Shown: positions 25,773-33,389 of the stretch, in pieces
Position numbering within the stretch: position 1 is the stretch's first letter
How the letters are laid out: the number at the start of each line of letters is the position of its first letter
Assembly (NCBI RefSeq): GCF_014764305.1
Contig: NZ_CP061703.1
Span: 2,585,501 to 2,649,500 of the forward strand
Source: Mesoflavibacter profundi
GTDB lineage: Bacteria; Bacteroidota; Bacteroidia; Flavobacteriales; Flavobacteriaceae
DNA length: 64,000 nt
Direction: 5' to 3'
The notes under the pieces: model-generated
Databases searched by the model: none
What the model saw: only the letters and a program-made list of their open reading frames with translations
What the model was told of the DNA's origin: nothing
Position numbers and translations under genes: made by a program

Positions 25773-26066
25773 ATGGCAGAGACACTAAAAATAAAGTTAT
25801 CTATAGCAAATAGAGTGTACCCATTAACTATTACACCTAGTCAAGAAGAAGGATTGCGTCTAGCAGCAAAGAAGATAGAGGCTATGATAAAACAGTTTGA
25901 GCAAAGCTATTCTGTTAGAGACAAACAAGATGTATTAGCCATGTGTGCATTACAATTTGCTAGTCAAGTAGAACAAAAAGCTTTAGATAAAGAATACGTA
26001 TCAGAGCATGTAGAAGAAAAGTTAAGCGCTTTAAATACATTACTAGATACACATTTAAGTTTATAA
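25773..26066 (+). CDS. zapA: Cell division protein ZapA
   Basis: A 97-residue ZapA-family protein that bundles FtsZ filaments at the division ring. The N-terminal beta/alpha globular part contains IKLSIANRVYPLTITPSQEEGLRLAAKKIEAMI, close to the ZapA pattern (GxxYxLxxxxxEExxLxxAAxxI), followed by a helical coiled-coil tail. Length is typical. It lies between the coiled-coil gene and the 6S RNA; zapA next to 6S RNA is also the arrangement of E. coli (zapA-ssrS). Confidence 0.88.
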   Translation: MAETLKIKLSIANRVYPLTITPSQEEGLRLAAKKIEAMIKQFEQSYSVRDKQDVLAMCALQFASQVEQKALDKEYVSEHVEEKLSALNTLLDTHLSL

Positions 26067-26096
26067 AAAAACGTTCATAACACATAAAATAAGGTT

Positions 26097-26278
26097 ACTG
26101 CCTACATTAATTATCTTTTTGAGAAACTCAACGTTAATTCTTTAAAAAGGGTGAGTTTAAATTGTAAAAGCATGCTGCTAATACGTTAAGTATTTGGGCA
26201 GATCCTTGATCAATTTGTTAGCCCTAAACTTGTTTTTAAGGAGTTTTTTTCAAAACCCAATTAATGTAGGCTTTTTTA
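26097..26278 (+). ncRNA. ssrS: 6S RNA (6S-Flavo type)
   Basis: A gene-free stretch between zapA and rny has a perfect 13-bp closing stem (GCCTACATTAATT at 26100-26112 with its complement at 26259-26271) followed at once by a T-run (26272-26277), i.e. a discrete RNA of about 180 nt with a terminator-like end. Inside are an AAACTCA/TGAGTTT stem (26124-26130 with 26152-26158) and a GGGC/GCCC stem (26196-26199 with 26221-26224). Size, long interrupted-rod architecture and position beside zapA fit 6S RNA, which binds RNA polymerase holoenzyme as a promoter mimic in stationary phase; the Flavobacteria form is known as 6S-Flavo. Ends are estimates. Confidence 0.75.
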
Positions 26279-26298
26279 TATATATTAATTAATCAACA

Positions 26299-27870
26299 AT
26301 GGATAATACAATTTTAATAATTGCAGGAATAGCTATTGGCGCATTAATAGGTTTTATTATTGCAAAAGTTTTAGAAAGAAACAACGCATCAAAACTTATT
26401 AAAAGTGCAAAAAAATCGGCAGCAGCTATAGTAAAAGAAGCAAATGCCGAAGGAGAAAGCATAAAAAAAGACAAAATATTACAGGCTAAAGAAAAGTTTT
26501 TAGAACTAAAAGCAGAGCATGAAAAAGTAATTTTGTCAAGAGACAAAAAAATGTCTGATGCAGAGAAAAGAATTAGAGATAAAGAGTCTCAACTATCTAG
26601 CGAGCTTTCTAAAAACAAAAAATTAAACGCTCAAATAGAAGAGAAATCTGCAGATTTTGATCATCGATTAGAAGTTTTAGACAAAAAACAAGAAGAATTA
26701 GACCGACTACACAAAAGTCAAGTAGAACAATTAGAAGTAATTTCTAGTTTATCTGCAGACGAAGCAAAAGCACAATTAGTAGAGTCTTTAAAAGGCGAAG
26801 CAAAAAGCGACGCTATGGCTTATATCCAAGATAAAATGGAAGAAGCTAAGTTAACAGCACAACAAGAGGCCAAAAAGATTATAATAAATACTATACAACG
26901 TATAGGAACAGAAGAAGCTGTAGATAACTGTGTATCTGTATTTAATATAGAAAGCGATGATGTAAAAGGACGCATTATTGGTCGTGAAGGTAGAAATATT
27001 AGAGCGATAGAAGCAGCTACAGGAGTAGAAATTATTGTAGACGATACACCAGAAGCAATCATTTTATCTTGTTTTGATTCGGTTAGAAGAGAAATCGCTA
27101 GATTATCTTTACATAAGTTAGTAACAGACGGACGTATACATCCTGCTAGAATTGAAGAAGTTGTAAAGAAAACACAAAAGCAGATAGAGCAGGAGATAAT
27201 TGAAGTAGGTAAAAGAACCGTTATAGATTTAGGAATTCATGGATTACATCCAGAGTTAATAAAAATGGTAGGACGAATGAAATATCGTTCTTCTTACGGG
27301 CAAAACCTTTTACAACACTCTCGTGAAGTTGCAAAACTTTGTGGTGTTATGGCTGCAGAACTTGGATTAAACCCAAAATTAGCTAAAAGAGCTGGACTTT
27401 TACATGATATTGGTAAAGTGCCAGATGCAGAAGTAGATATGGAAACACCTCATGCTATTTTGGGTATGCAATGGGCAGAAAAATATGGAGAGAAACCAGA
27501 TGTTTGTAATGCAATTGGAGCCCATCATGATGAAATAGAAATGAAGTCTTTACTTTCTCCAATAATTCAAGTATGTGATGCAATTTCTGGTGCAAGACCA
27601 GGCGCACGTAGACAAGTACTAGACAGTTACATCCAAAGATTAAAAGATTTAGAAGAAATTGCTTTTGGTTTTAGTGGTGTTAAAAAAGCTTACGCTATCC
27701 AAGCGGGAAGAGAATTACGTGTTATTGTAGAAAGTGAAAAAGTTAGCGATCAAAATGCTGCAGATCTTTCTTTTAATATATCACAGAAGATACAAACGGA
27801 TATGACTTATCCTGGTCAAGTTAAAGTTACTGTAATTAGAGAAACAAGAGCGATAAATATTGCTAAATAA
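26299..27870 (+). CDS. rny: Ribonuclease Y
   Basis: A 523-residue endoribonuclease initiating mRNA decay. N-terminal membrane helix ([21 protein letters not shown], residues 4-24), long coiled coil (about 30-200), KH domain ([29 protein letters not shown], near 225-255) and HD domain with HDIGKV near 373. The normal length is 510-520. It is the last gene of the zapA cluster, just after the 6S RNA; it can be transcribed by readthrough or its own promoter. A bidirectional terminator follows. Confidence 0.95.
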   Translation: MDNTILIIAGIAIGALIGFIIAKVLERNNASKLIKSAKKSAAAIVKEANAEGESIKKDKILQAKEKFLELKAEHEKVILSRDKKMSDAEKRIRDKESQLSSELSKNKKLNAQIEEKSADFDHRLEVLDKKQEELDRLHKSQVEQLEVISSLSADEAKAQLVESLKGEAKSDAMAYIQDKMEEAKLTAQQEAKKIIINTIQRIGTEEAVDNCVSVFNIESDDVKGRIIGREGRNIRAIEAATGVEIIVDDTPEAIILSCFDSVRREIARLSLHKLVTDGRIHPARIEEVVKKTQKQIEQEIIEVGKRTVIDLGIHGLHPELIKMVGRMKYRSSYGQNLLQHSREVAKLCGVMAAELGLNPKLAKRAGLLHDIGKVPDAEVDMETPHAILGMQWAEKYGEKPDVCNAIGAHHDEIEMKSLLSPIIQVCDAISGARPGARRQVLDSYIQRLKDLEEIAFGFSGVKKAYAIQAGRELRVIVESEKVSDQNAADLSFNISQKIQTDMTYPGQVKVTVIRETRAINIAK

Positions 27871-27891
27871 TTACAGTTAATAATTATAAAT

Positions 27892-27922
27892 AAAAAAATC
27901 CAGTTTAGTACTGGATTTTTTT
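27892..27922. terminator. Bidirectional terminator between rny and the histidine kinase gene
   Basis: AATCCAGT/ACTGGATT stem (27897-27904 and 27910-27917) with a 5-nt loop and A/T runs on both sides. The stop codon of the convergent kinase gene (27905-27907) lies in the loop. Confidence 0.8.
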
Positions 27923-29053
27923 ATTGGGTAATGTTATTATAAAAGTTGTTCCTTCATCAACAACGCTTTCTACTTCTATAGTACCGCCATATGCTTCAAT
28001 TTGGTTTTTTACAAGATATAAACCAACACCTTCAGCATCTGGATTGTTATGAAACGTTTTGTATAGCTCAAACATATGCTTGCCAAACTTATTTAAATCT
28101 ATACCAATACCATTATCTTTTATTGTGATAACAGTTCTATCTGGTAAACAATCTGAAGCTATTAAGATTTCTGGTATTCTATTTGGATGTTTGTACTTTA
28201 ATCCATTAGTTATTAAATTCTGAAATATACTATATAAATAAGAACGATTTACAGTTAAATGACAACTATCTTTTACATACACATCTATGACAGCTTCTTT
28301 CTCAGAAATCAAATATTCTAAATCTTTTAAAACGCTTTTTATAGTTGATCTAAGGTTTGTTTTTTCAATATCTAGATCAGGCTTAGATTGTACCGAAACT
28401 ATTTCACTTAGATTATTTATAGTTTTTGATAACGATTTTGAAAGCGTTTTCATGTAATTAAGCATTTCTAGCTTTTCATTTTCACTATCAGCTTCATCAT
28501 AAAACTCTAATAAACTTTCAAAATTTCCTGCATGTTGTTTTAGATTATGAGTAACAATGTGAGCAAAATTTTGAAGTTTTATGTTCTTTTTACTTACAAG
28601 GTCTAAGGTTTCTTTTACCTTTTGTTCATTATTTGCATAATCTGTTATATCTACGTGTGTACCTAGTACTCTTGTAGCTTCACCAAATTTATTTTTTTCA
28701 ATGTATCTACCTCTATCTAAAACCCATCTATAACTACCATCTTTGTGTAGTACACGATGTTTGTTTTCGTAAATAGGTTTTAAACCATTAACATGATCTT
28801 TAAAATCTTGGAAATATTTTTCTCTATCTTCTGGATGTACACGATCATTCCAATCGTTAATATTTTGGCCAAAAGTATCGTCATCTTCGAAGCCTATTAT
28901 AGCTTTGGATGGTCTAGAAAAGTAAACTTGATTGGTTGCTGCGTTAAAGTCCCAAATACCTACTTTAGAAATTTCTAGAGCAAGTTGCCACTTTACATCT
29001 TCAAAATGATTGGTTTCGGAATCTTGCAGAATACCCTTTAATAACTCAGACAT
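27905..29053 (-). CDS. PAS domain sensor histidine kinase (soluble, orphan)
   Basis: A 382-residue cytoplasmic kinase. A PAS fold (about 20-140, WDFNAATNQVYFS...VHPEDREKYFQDF...HKDGSYRWVLDRG) precedes a dimerisation/phosphoacceptor segment with His169 in IVTHNLKQHAGN, then the ATPase domain with N-box QNLITNGLKY, G1 IKDNGIGID and G2 GVGLYLVKNQIEAYGG. No membrane segment and no neighbouring response regulator, so it is an orphan with unknown signal (redox, light or a ligand are all possible for PAS). The last residues are encoded by the terminator stem. Confidence 0.87.
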   Translation of the reverse strand: MSELLKGILQDSETNHFEDVKWQLALEISKVGIWDFNAATNQVYFSRPSKAIIGFEDDDTFGQNINDWNDRVHPEDREKYFQDFKDHVNGLKPIYENKHRVLHKDGSYRWVLDRGRYIEKNKFGEATRVLGTHVDITDYANNEQKVKETLDLVSKKNIKLQNFAHIVTHNLKQHAGNFESLLEFYDEADSENEKLEMLNYMKTLSKSLSKTINNLSEIVSVQSKPDLDIEKTNLRSTIKSVLKDLEYLISEKEAVIDVYVKDSCHLTVNRSYLYSIFQNLITNGLKYKHPNRIPEILIASDCLPDRTVITIKDNGIGIDLNKFGKHMFELYKTFHNNPDAEGVGLYLVKNQIEAYGGTIEVESVVDEGTTFIITLPNKKIQY

Positions 29054-29156
29054 AACATAATTTGTTAGGTTACTATCAAGCTCAGTTTAGGGATTCAAAT
29101 ATGTACAAACATAAATATAATTCGTTAACAATCAAAATTTTCAGTTTTAAAACACA

Positions 29157-30053
29157 TTATTTTCTTGGGTGAAAGTTGTTAATAACTTGTGTTAAATGAC
29201 TTCGGTCTAAATGTGTATAAATTTCGGTAGTTGTTATGCTTTCATGACCAAGCATAAGCTGTATCGCGCGTAAATCTGCGCCATTTTCTAGAAGATGTGT
29301 TGCAAAACTATGTCTAAAAGTATGAGGTGAAATGGATTTGTTAAGATTAATTTTTACTGCTAGGTTTTTTACAATTGTAAAAATCATTGCTCTTGTTAAT
29401 TGGTTGCCTCTTCTGTTTAAAAATAATATATCCTGATCTTTTGGGTTTATCTTAGTATGTATTCTAATTTGATCTTTGTAAATGTTTATGTATTTTTTTG
29501 TGTCGTCTACAATTGGTACAAATCTTTGTTTATCACCTTTACCTGTTACATTAATAAACCCTTCTTCAAAAAATAAATCAGAAATTTTTAAGTTGATTAG
29601 CTCAGATACACGCAAGCCACAACTATATAAAAGTTCTATTATTGCGCGATTTCTTTCTCCTTGTGGATGGCTTAAATCAATAGCATCTATCAATTTATTG
29701 ATTTCAACTTCACTTAAAGTATCAGGTATTTTTCTCCCAATTTTAGGCGAATCTATTGTATCTAAAGGATTAGTTTCTCTTAAATTTTCAAAAACTAAAT
29801 AGTTAAAAAAACCTTTTAATCCAGAAATTAATCTTGATTGTGATCTTGCATTTAATTGTTTTGCAGAAGAATATATAAAATCTTTAATTTCAGTTTTACT
29901 TATTGTAATAGGCGTAACAGTTAGATGGTTATCTTCTATGTAGTTTTTAAGTTTATAAATATCTAAAGCATAACTATTAATTGTATTGTCGGACAAACCT
30001 CTCTCTAGTTTAAGGTAATTCCTATAATTATTAGATGCTTGTTGCCAATTCAT
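29157..30053 (-). CDS. xerD: Tyrosine recombinase XerD
   Basis: A 298-residue recombinase. N-terminal SAM-like core-binding domain (1-100) and catalytic domain with the full set Arg148 (SCGLRVSEL), Lys172, His244 and Arg247 (HTFRHSF), His270 and Tyr279. Length and sequence fit the chromosomal dimer-resolution enzyme acting at dif, not a phage integrase; no att sites or mobile genes flank it. Flavobacteria often have xerD divergent from aroQ; here two outer membrane protein genes lie between the two. Confidence 0.9.
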   Translation of the reverse strand: MNWQQASNNYRNYLKLERGLSDNTINSYALDIYKLKNYIEDNHLTVTPITISKTEIKDFIYSSAKQLNARSQSRLISGLKGFFNYLVFENLRETNPLDTIDSPKIGRKIPDTLSEVEINKLIDAIDLSHPQGERNRAIIELLYSCGLRVSELINLKISDLFFEEGFINVTGKGDKQRFVPIVDDTKKYINIYKDQIRIHTKINPKDQDILFLNRRGNQLTRAMIFTIVKNLAVKINLNKSISPHTFRHSFATHLLENGADLRAIQLMLGHESITTTEIYTHLDRSHLTQVINNFHPRK

Positions 30054-30177
30054 TTGTTTAAGTTATTGATATTTAAAATCTTAAACATAAATTTTTAAGA
30101 TTTCATAAAAAATTAATTTAAAATACAAGTAAAATATATATTTTGCACAAAATTAATCAATAATCAATAATTAAATT

Positions 30178-30705
30178 ATGAAAAAATTATTACTTACTGC
30201 TGTTGCAGTTTTAGGATTATCTACAATGAATGCTCAGGATGATTCAACGTCTCAAACCTCAAAAGGTAAGTGGCTAATTGAAGCTAATACTGGTAATGCT
30301 ATGTTAGGTAATACAGGTTTTTACTTATCTACATCAGACGGTGTTACATCTTATAACATAGGTCTTGATGGAGGATACTTTATTATGGACGATTTAGCTT
30401 TAAAAGCTGGACTAGGTTATGGAGGTGTTTCTACTGATGTAGGTGACACTTCAACATTCTCTTACAGATTAGGAGGTAAATATTATATTAATAGCATGAT
30501 ACCAGTTACTTTAGATTTGACAGGTGCTTCTATTAAAGATGTACAAGAAAATCCTATGTGGTTAGGAATAGGAGCGGGATATGCTTGGTTTATTGGAAAT
30601 AGTGTTTCTATTGAACCAGGTTTGCGTTATAATCATTCTTTAAACGAGGATTTTACTGATGAAGGAGTTTTCCAATTTAATGTTGGATTTGCATTATATT
30701 TTTAA
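30178..30705 (+). CDS. Small outer membrane beta-barrel protein
   Basis: A 175-residue exported protein: signal peptide MKKLLLTAVAVLGLSTMNAQ, then alternating beta strands (GKWLIEANTGNAMLGNTGFYL, YNIGLDGGYFIMDDLALKAGLGYGG) ending in FNVGFALYF, with the C-terminal aromatic typical of outer membrane barrels, probably of eight strands (OmpX/OmpW-like). AT-rich -7-like sequence TATATTTTGC (30137-30146) lies upstream. It is related in pattern to the next gene. Specific role unknown. Confidence 0.78.
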   Translation: MKKLLLTAVAVLGLSTMNAQDDSTSQTSKGKWLIEANTGNAMLGNTGFYLSTSDGVTSYNIGLDGGYFIMDDLALKAGLGYGGVSTDVGDTSTFSYRLGGKYYINSMIPVTLDLTGASIKDVQENPMWLGIGAGYAWFIGNSVSIEPGLRYNHSLNEDFTDEGVFQFNVGFALYF

Positions 30706-30730
30706 TCAGTAACTTAATAAAATGATAGCA

Positions 30731-30756
30731 CCGAAGCATTTGCTTCGGTTTTTTTA
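30731..30756 (+). terminator. Terminator after the 175-residue barrel gene
   Basis: CCGAAGCA-TT-TGCTTCGG stem followed by seven T. The same stem sequence recurs after the next barrel gene. Confidence 0.85.
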
Positions 30757-30847
30757 TACAACCTTTTTTTAATAAATTTTTAACAAATGTTAACTTATTG
30801 AAATTTAACATTGTAGGGTTTTTTTTAACTTTTTTTCAAAAAAATCC

Positions 30848-30878
30848 TTGTCTACATTGATGAAGTCACATACATTTG
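30848..30878 (+). promoter_or_regulatory. Strong consensus promoter for the 203-residue barrel gene
   Basis: TTG (30848-30850), 20-bp spacer, TACATTTG (30871-30878) followed by C; ATG 32 bp downstream. Among the best promoter matches in the window. Confidence 0.7.
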
Positions 30879-30909
30879 CCGCCTCAAACAAATTAATGAA
30901 ATTTTTATT

Positions 30910-31521
30910 ATGAAAAAATTATTTATCGCTGCAACTATCGCTTTATTTGGTTTTACAGCTAATGCACAAGAAGAGCAAACTTTTGGTTTTGCAAATGGAG
31001 ACGTAATCGTTGAAGGTAACTTAGGTTACAACAATGTAAACGACAAAAACACTGAAGAAAAAACTAATGAGTTTTCTATCAATCCAAAAGCTGGATACTT
31101 TGTATCTGACGATTTAGCTGTTGGTATCGAGTTATCTTACAATTCTGCAACTCAAGATGTAGCTGGAACTGAAACTGCTGATTTTTCTGCATTTGGTGCT
31201 GGAGTATTTGCTCGTTACTATTTCTTAGATTTAGGAAGCCGTTTTACAACTTACTCTGAGTTAGGATTAGGATTTGCATCTGCTGAAAACAAAATTGCAG
31301 ACGTAAAATCTAATGGTTTTGGAGCTGGTTTAGGTTTAGGAATTAACTACTTCGTTAAAGAAAACATTGCAATTAACTTTGGTTTAACAGATGTTTTATC
31401 TTACAACACTTCTAAAGTTGATGCTGATGGAGCTGAATCTGTAAGCCAATTTAACGCTAACTTAAACGTATTTAACAACTTTTTCCAAACTGCTCAGTTT
31501 GGTTTAACTTTCAAGTTCTAA
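30910..31521 (+). CDS. Outer membrane beta-barrel protein (probably abundant)
   Basis: A 203-residue exported protein: signal peptide MKKLFIAATIALFGFTANAQ, then barrel strands such as GDVIVEGNLGYNNV, FSINPKAGYFVSDDLAVGIELSYNSA, and a C-terminal FQTAQFGLTFKF. The strong promoter, its own terminator and codon use richer in C-ending codons than the neighbours (e.g. AAC, TAC, TTC) suggest high expression. Likely OmpW/OmpX-like eight-strand barrel; ligand unknown. The pattern in the 30178 gene (signal peptide, YFVSDDLAVG versus YFIMDDLALK) suggests paralogy. Confidence 0.8.
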   Translation: MKKLFIAATIALFGFTANAQEEQTFGFANGDVIVEGNLGYNNVNDKNTEEKTNEFSINPKAGYFVSDDLAVGIELSYNSATQDVAGTETADFSAFGAGVFARYYFLDLGSRFTTYSELGLGFASAENKIADVKSNGFGAGLGLGINYFVKENIAINFGLTDVLSYNTSKVDADGAESVSQFNANLNVFNNFFQTAQFGLTFKF

Positions 31522-31547
31522 TTAAAGTTTTAAATCTAGATATTAAA

Positions 31548-31573
31548 CCGAAGCTTTTGCTTCGGTTTTTTTA
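31548..31573 (+). terminator. Terminator after the 203-residue barrel gene
   Basis: CCGAAGC-TTTT-GCTTCGG stem followed by seven T; nearly the same hairpin as at 30731. Confidence 0.85.
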
Positions 31574-31599
31574 TGCACTAATTTTTGTAAATTTATAAT

Positions 31600-32031
31600 A
31601 TGAAAAAAATTATTATTATAAACGGTCCTAATTTAAACTTGCTAGGAAAAAGAGAACCTAACATTTACGGTAGTTTAAGTTTTACCGAATTTATGGACGA
31701 AATACAAAATAAATATCCCAACATTACAATAGAACATTTTCAATCTAATATAGAAGGAGAATTAATTGACAAGATACAAGATGTTGGTTTTGATTATGAT
31801 GGGATTATTCTAAATGCAGCTGCATATACACATACATCTGTTGGTATTGGAGATGCTGTCAAAGCTATAAAAACGCCGGTAGTAGAAGTACATATCTCTA
31901 ACACCTTTGGAAGAGAAGAATTTAGACATCAATCATTCATTTCGGCTAATGCAAAAGGCGTAATTTTAGGTTTTGGACTACAAAGCTATGAATTAGCCAT
32001 TCAAAGTTTTATAGATGTTAAATCTATTTAA
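31600..32031 (+). CDS. aroQ: Type II 3-dehydroquinate dehydratase
   Basis: A 143-residue shikimate-pathway enzyme converting 3-dehydroquinate to 3-dehydroshikimate. Type II signature NGPNLNLLGKREPNIYG at the N-terminus (with the catalytic Tyr in IYG), LNAAAYTHTSVGIGDAV (His of the active site) and VEVHISNTFGREEFRHQS. Normal length. Monocistronic between barrel genes; a near-consensus -7 sequence (TAATTTTTG, 31579-31587) is 13 bp before the ATG. Confidence 0.94.
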   Translation: MKKIIIINGPNLNLLGKREPNIYGSLSFTEFMDEIQNKYPNITIEHFQSNIEGELIDKIQDVGFDYDGIILNAAAYTHTSVGIGDAVKAIKTPVVEVHISNTFGREEFRHQSFISANAKGVILGFGLQSYELAIQSFIDVKSI

Positions 32032-32098
32032 ACGACTTAAATTTTATTCACATATTTTATATTAAAAACAGTTAAAGATTAATCCTTTTGTGTTAAAC

Positions 32099-32146
32099 GA
32101 TGTTAATGCAACATCTACGATTAGATAAGCGACGTAATTTAGATGT
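32099..32146 (+). promoter_or_regulatory. Possible alternative hairpins upstream of the porin-family gene
   Basis: GATGTT-AATGC-AACATC (32099-32115) and ACATCTA...TAGATGT (32111-32117 with 32140-32146) share the ACATC segment, so they could not form together. Suggestive only; no known element recognised. Confidence 0.25.
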
Positions 32147-32166
32147 ATTAACCAAAAAATTATAAC

Positions 32167-32805
32167 ATGAAAAAATTAATTTTATGTGCTGTTGCACTAA
32201 TTTCTGGATTAACAGTAGCTCAAGCACAATCAGACTCTAAAGCCGTACAATTAGGTATAAAAGGAGGATTAAACTCTTCTACAATTAGTGGTGATGATAT
32301 AGGAGAACTTAAATCTAGAACAAGCTTTAATGCTGGTTTAGTCGCAGAAATCCCTTTTTCTGAGCGTGTATCTTTTCAACCAGAGGTATTTTATTCTGGG
32401 CAAGGATTTGATATCCAAGAAAATGATCAAGACAATATTTTTGATACAGATGATAATGTTGAATATCAATTAGATTACATTCAGGTTCCTTTATTATTAA
32501 AAGTCTATTTAGTAGAAGGATTGTCTGTAGAAGCTGGCCCACAATTTGGATTTAAAATTCATGAAGAAATTGATTTTGAACCAAATAACGATGGTGGAGA
32601 TATAGAAATAGACAGTAACGATTCTAATGTAAAAGATTTAGATACTGGAATTGCATTAGGTACTGCTTATAAATTTGATAACGGATTCTTTTTAAGTGGA
32701 AGATATACATTTGGGCTAACTAACATTTTTGAAGACGGAACTGCTTTTGAAAATGTAGATGCAAAAAATAATGTATGGCAATTTGGCTTAGGATTTATGT
32801 TTTAA
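32167..32805 (+). CDS. Porin family / PorT-like outer membrane beta-barrel protein
   Basis: A 212-residue exported protein: signal peptide MKKLILCAVALISGLTVAQAQ, then LGIKGGLNSSTISGDD, FNAGLVAEIPFSERVSFQPEVFYSGQGF, and LDYIQVPLLLKVYLVEGLSVEAGPQFGF, the strand pattern of the outer-membrane-beta-barrel (PorT-like) family very common in Bacteroidota, ending in WQFGLGFMF. Role unknown; family members are often general barrels rather than the T9SS PorT itself. Followed by a hairpin terminator. Confidence 0.82.
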   Translation: MKKLILCAVALISGLTVAQAQSDSKAVQLGIKGGLNSSTISGDDIGELKSRTSFNAGLVAEIPFSERVSFQPEVFYSGQGFDIQENDQDNIFDTDDNVEYQLDYIQVPLLLKVYLVEGLSVEAGPQFGFKIHEEIDFEPNNDGGDIEIDSNDSNVKDLDTGIALGTAYKFDNGFFLSGRYTFGLTNIFEDGTAFENVDAKNNVWQFGLGFMF

Positions 32806-32821
32806 ACCTAATTATAAGATA

Positions 32822-32862
32822 TAAAAAAAGGTTCGTGATGAGTATCTCGAACCTTTTTTTTA
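32822..32862. terminator. Terminator between the porin-family gene and the lpdA unit
   Basis: AAAGGTTCG/CGAACCTTT stem (32827-32835 with 32848-32856), 12-nt loop, T-run after and A-run before, so usable in both directions. Confidence 0.75.
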
Positions 32863-32878
32863 TTATTGATAAGTGATG

Positions 32879-33388
32879 TTACCAATCATTGTCGTCTTTT
32901 GTAGGCTTAAATATTAATGATAATTTTTCATCTAAACCTTGCAACATAGATGTTACAGATTTTCCTTTTTTAATTTCATTTTTATTATTTAAAGCGTACT
33001 TACTTAATGTTGCTGGAATCACTTTTTCCTTTGCTAAAACATTTCCTTTTAAGCTTTGAAATACTATATTAACTACTGTTACTCGTATTCTATTCTCTTT
33101 AAATTCTATAATTAAAGATCCTTTTGTTGGTCTTTTAGAATAGACAGGATATTTAGATCCTTTAAGTTGTATATTATTAAATTCTCCTAAAATTTGTCCA
33201 TATTCAGATTTGATATTAGACGTTTTTTCTCTTTTTAGTAATGAATTTACATAATTACTAGAGTCTTTAATGGTGTAGGTTTTTTGCCAGATTAATTCAT
33301 TATGTTCATTTAATTTAAAATAATGATTGTCTTCTTGAGCGTAAACTAATCCACTAACGAATAAAAATAGAATTAATAAATATTTCAT
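32879..33388 (-). CDS. Exported protein of unknown function after lpdA
   Basis: A 169-residue protein with signal peptide (MKYLLILFLFVSGLVYAQ) and a soluble beta-rich body (ELIWQKTYTI, QILGEFNNIQLKGSKYP, GSLIIEFKENRIRVTVVNIVFQ), a pattern reminiscent of DUF4468-like envelope proteins but without a firm match. It starts 1 base after the lpdA stop, so it is co-transcribed with it. No functional link to lipoamide dehydrogenase is apparent. Confidence 0.7.
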   Translation of the reverse strand: MKYLLILFLFVSGLVYAQEDNHYFKLNEHNELIWQKTYTIKDSSNYVNSLLKREKTSNIKSEYGQILGEFNNIQLKGSKYPVYSKRPTKGSLIIEFKENRIRVTVVNIVFQSLKGNVLAKEKVIPATLSKYALNNKNEIKKGKSVTSMLQGLDEKLSLIFKPTKDDNDW

Positions 33389-33389
33389 C

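Noticed and set aside
29157-30053. Tyrosine recombinase as a sign of a mobile element or integron
   Set aside because: Length, full XerD-like sequence and housekeeping neighbours fit chromosomal XerD. No attachment sites, cassettes or phage genes are near.
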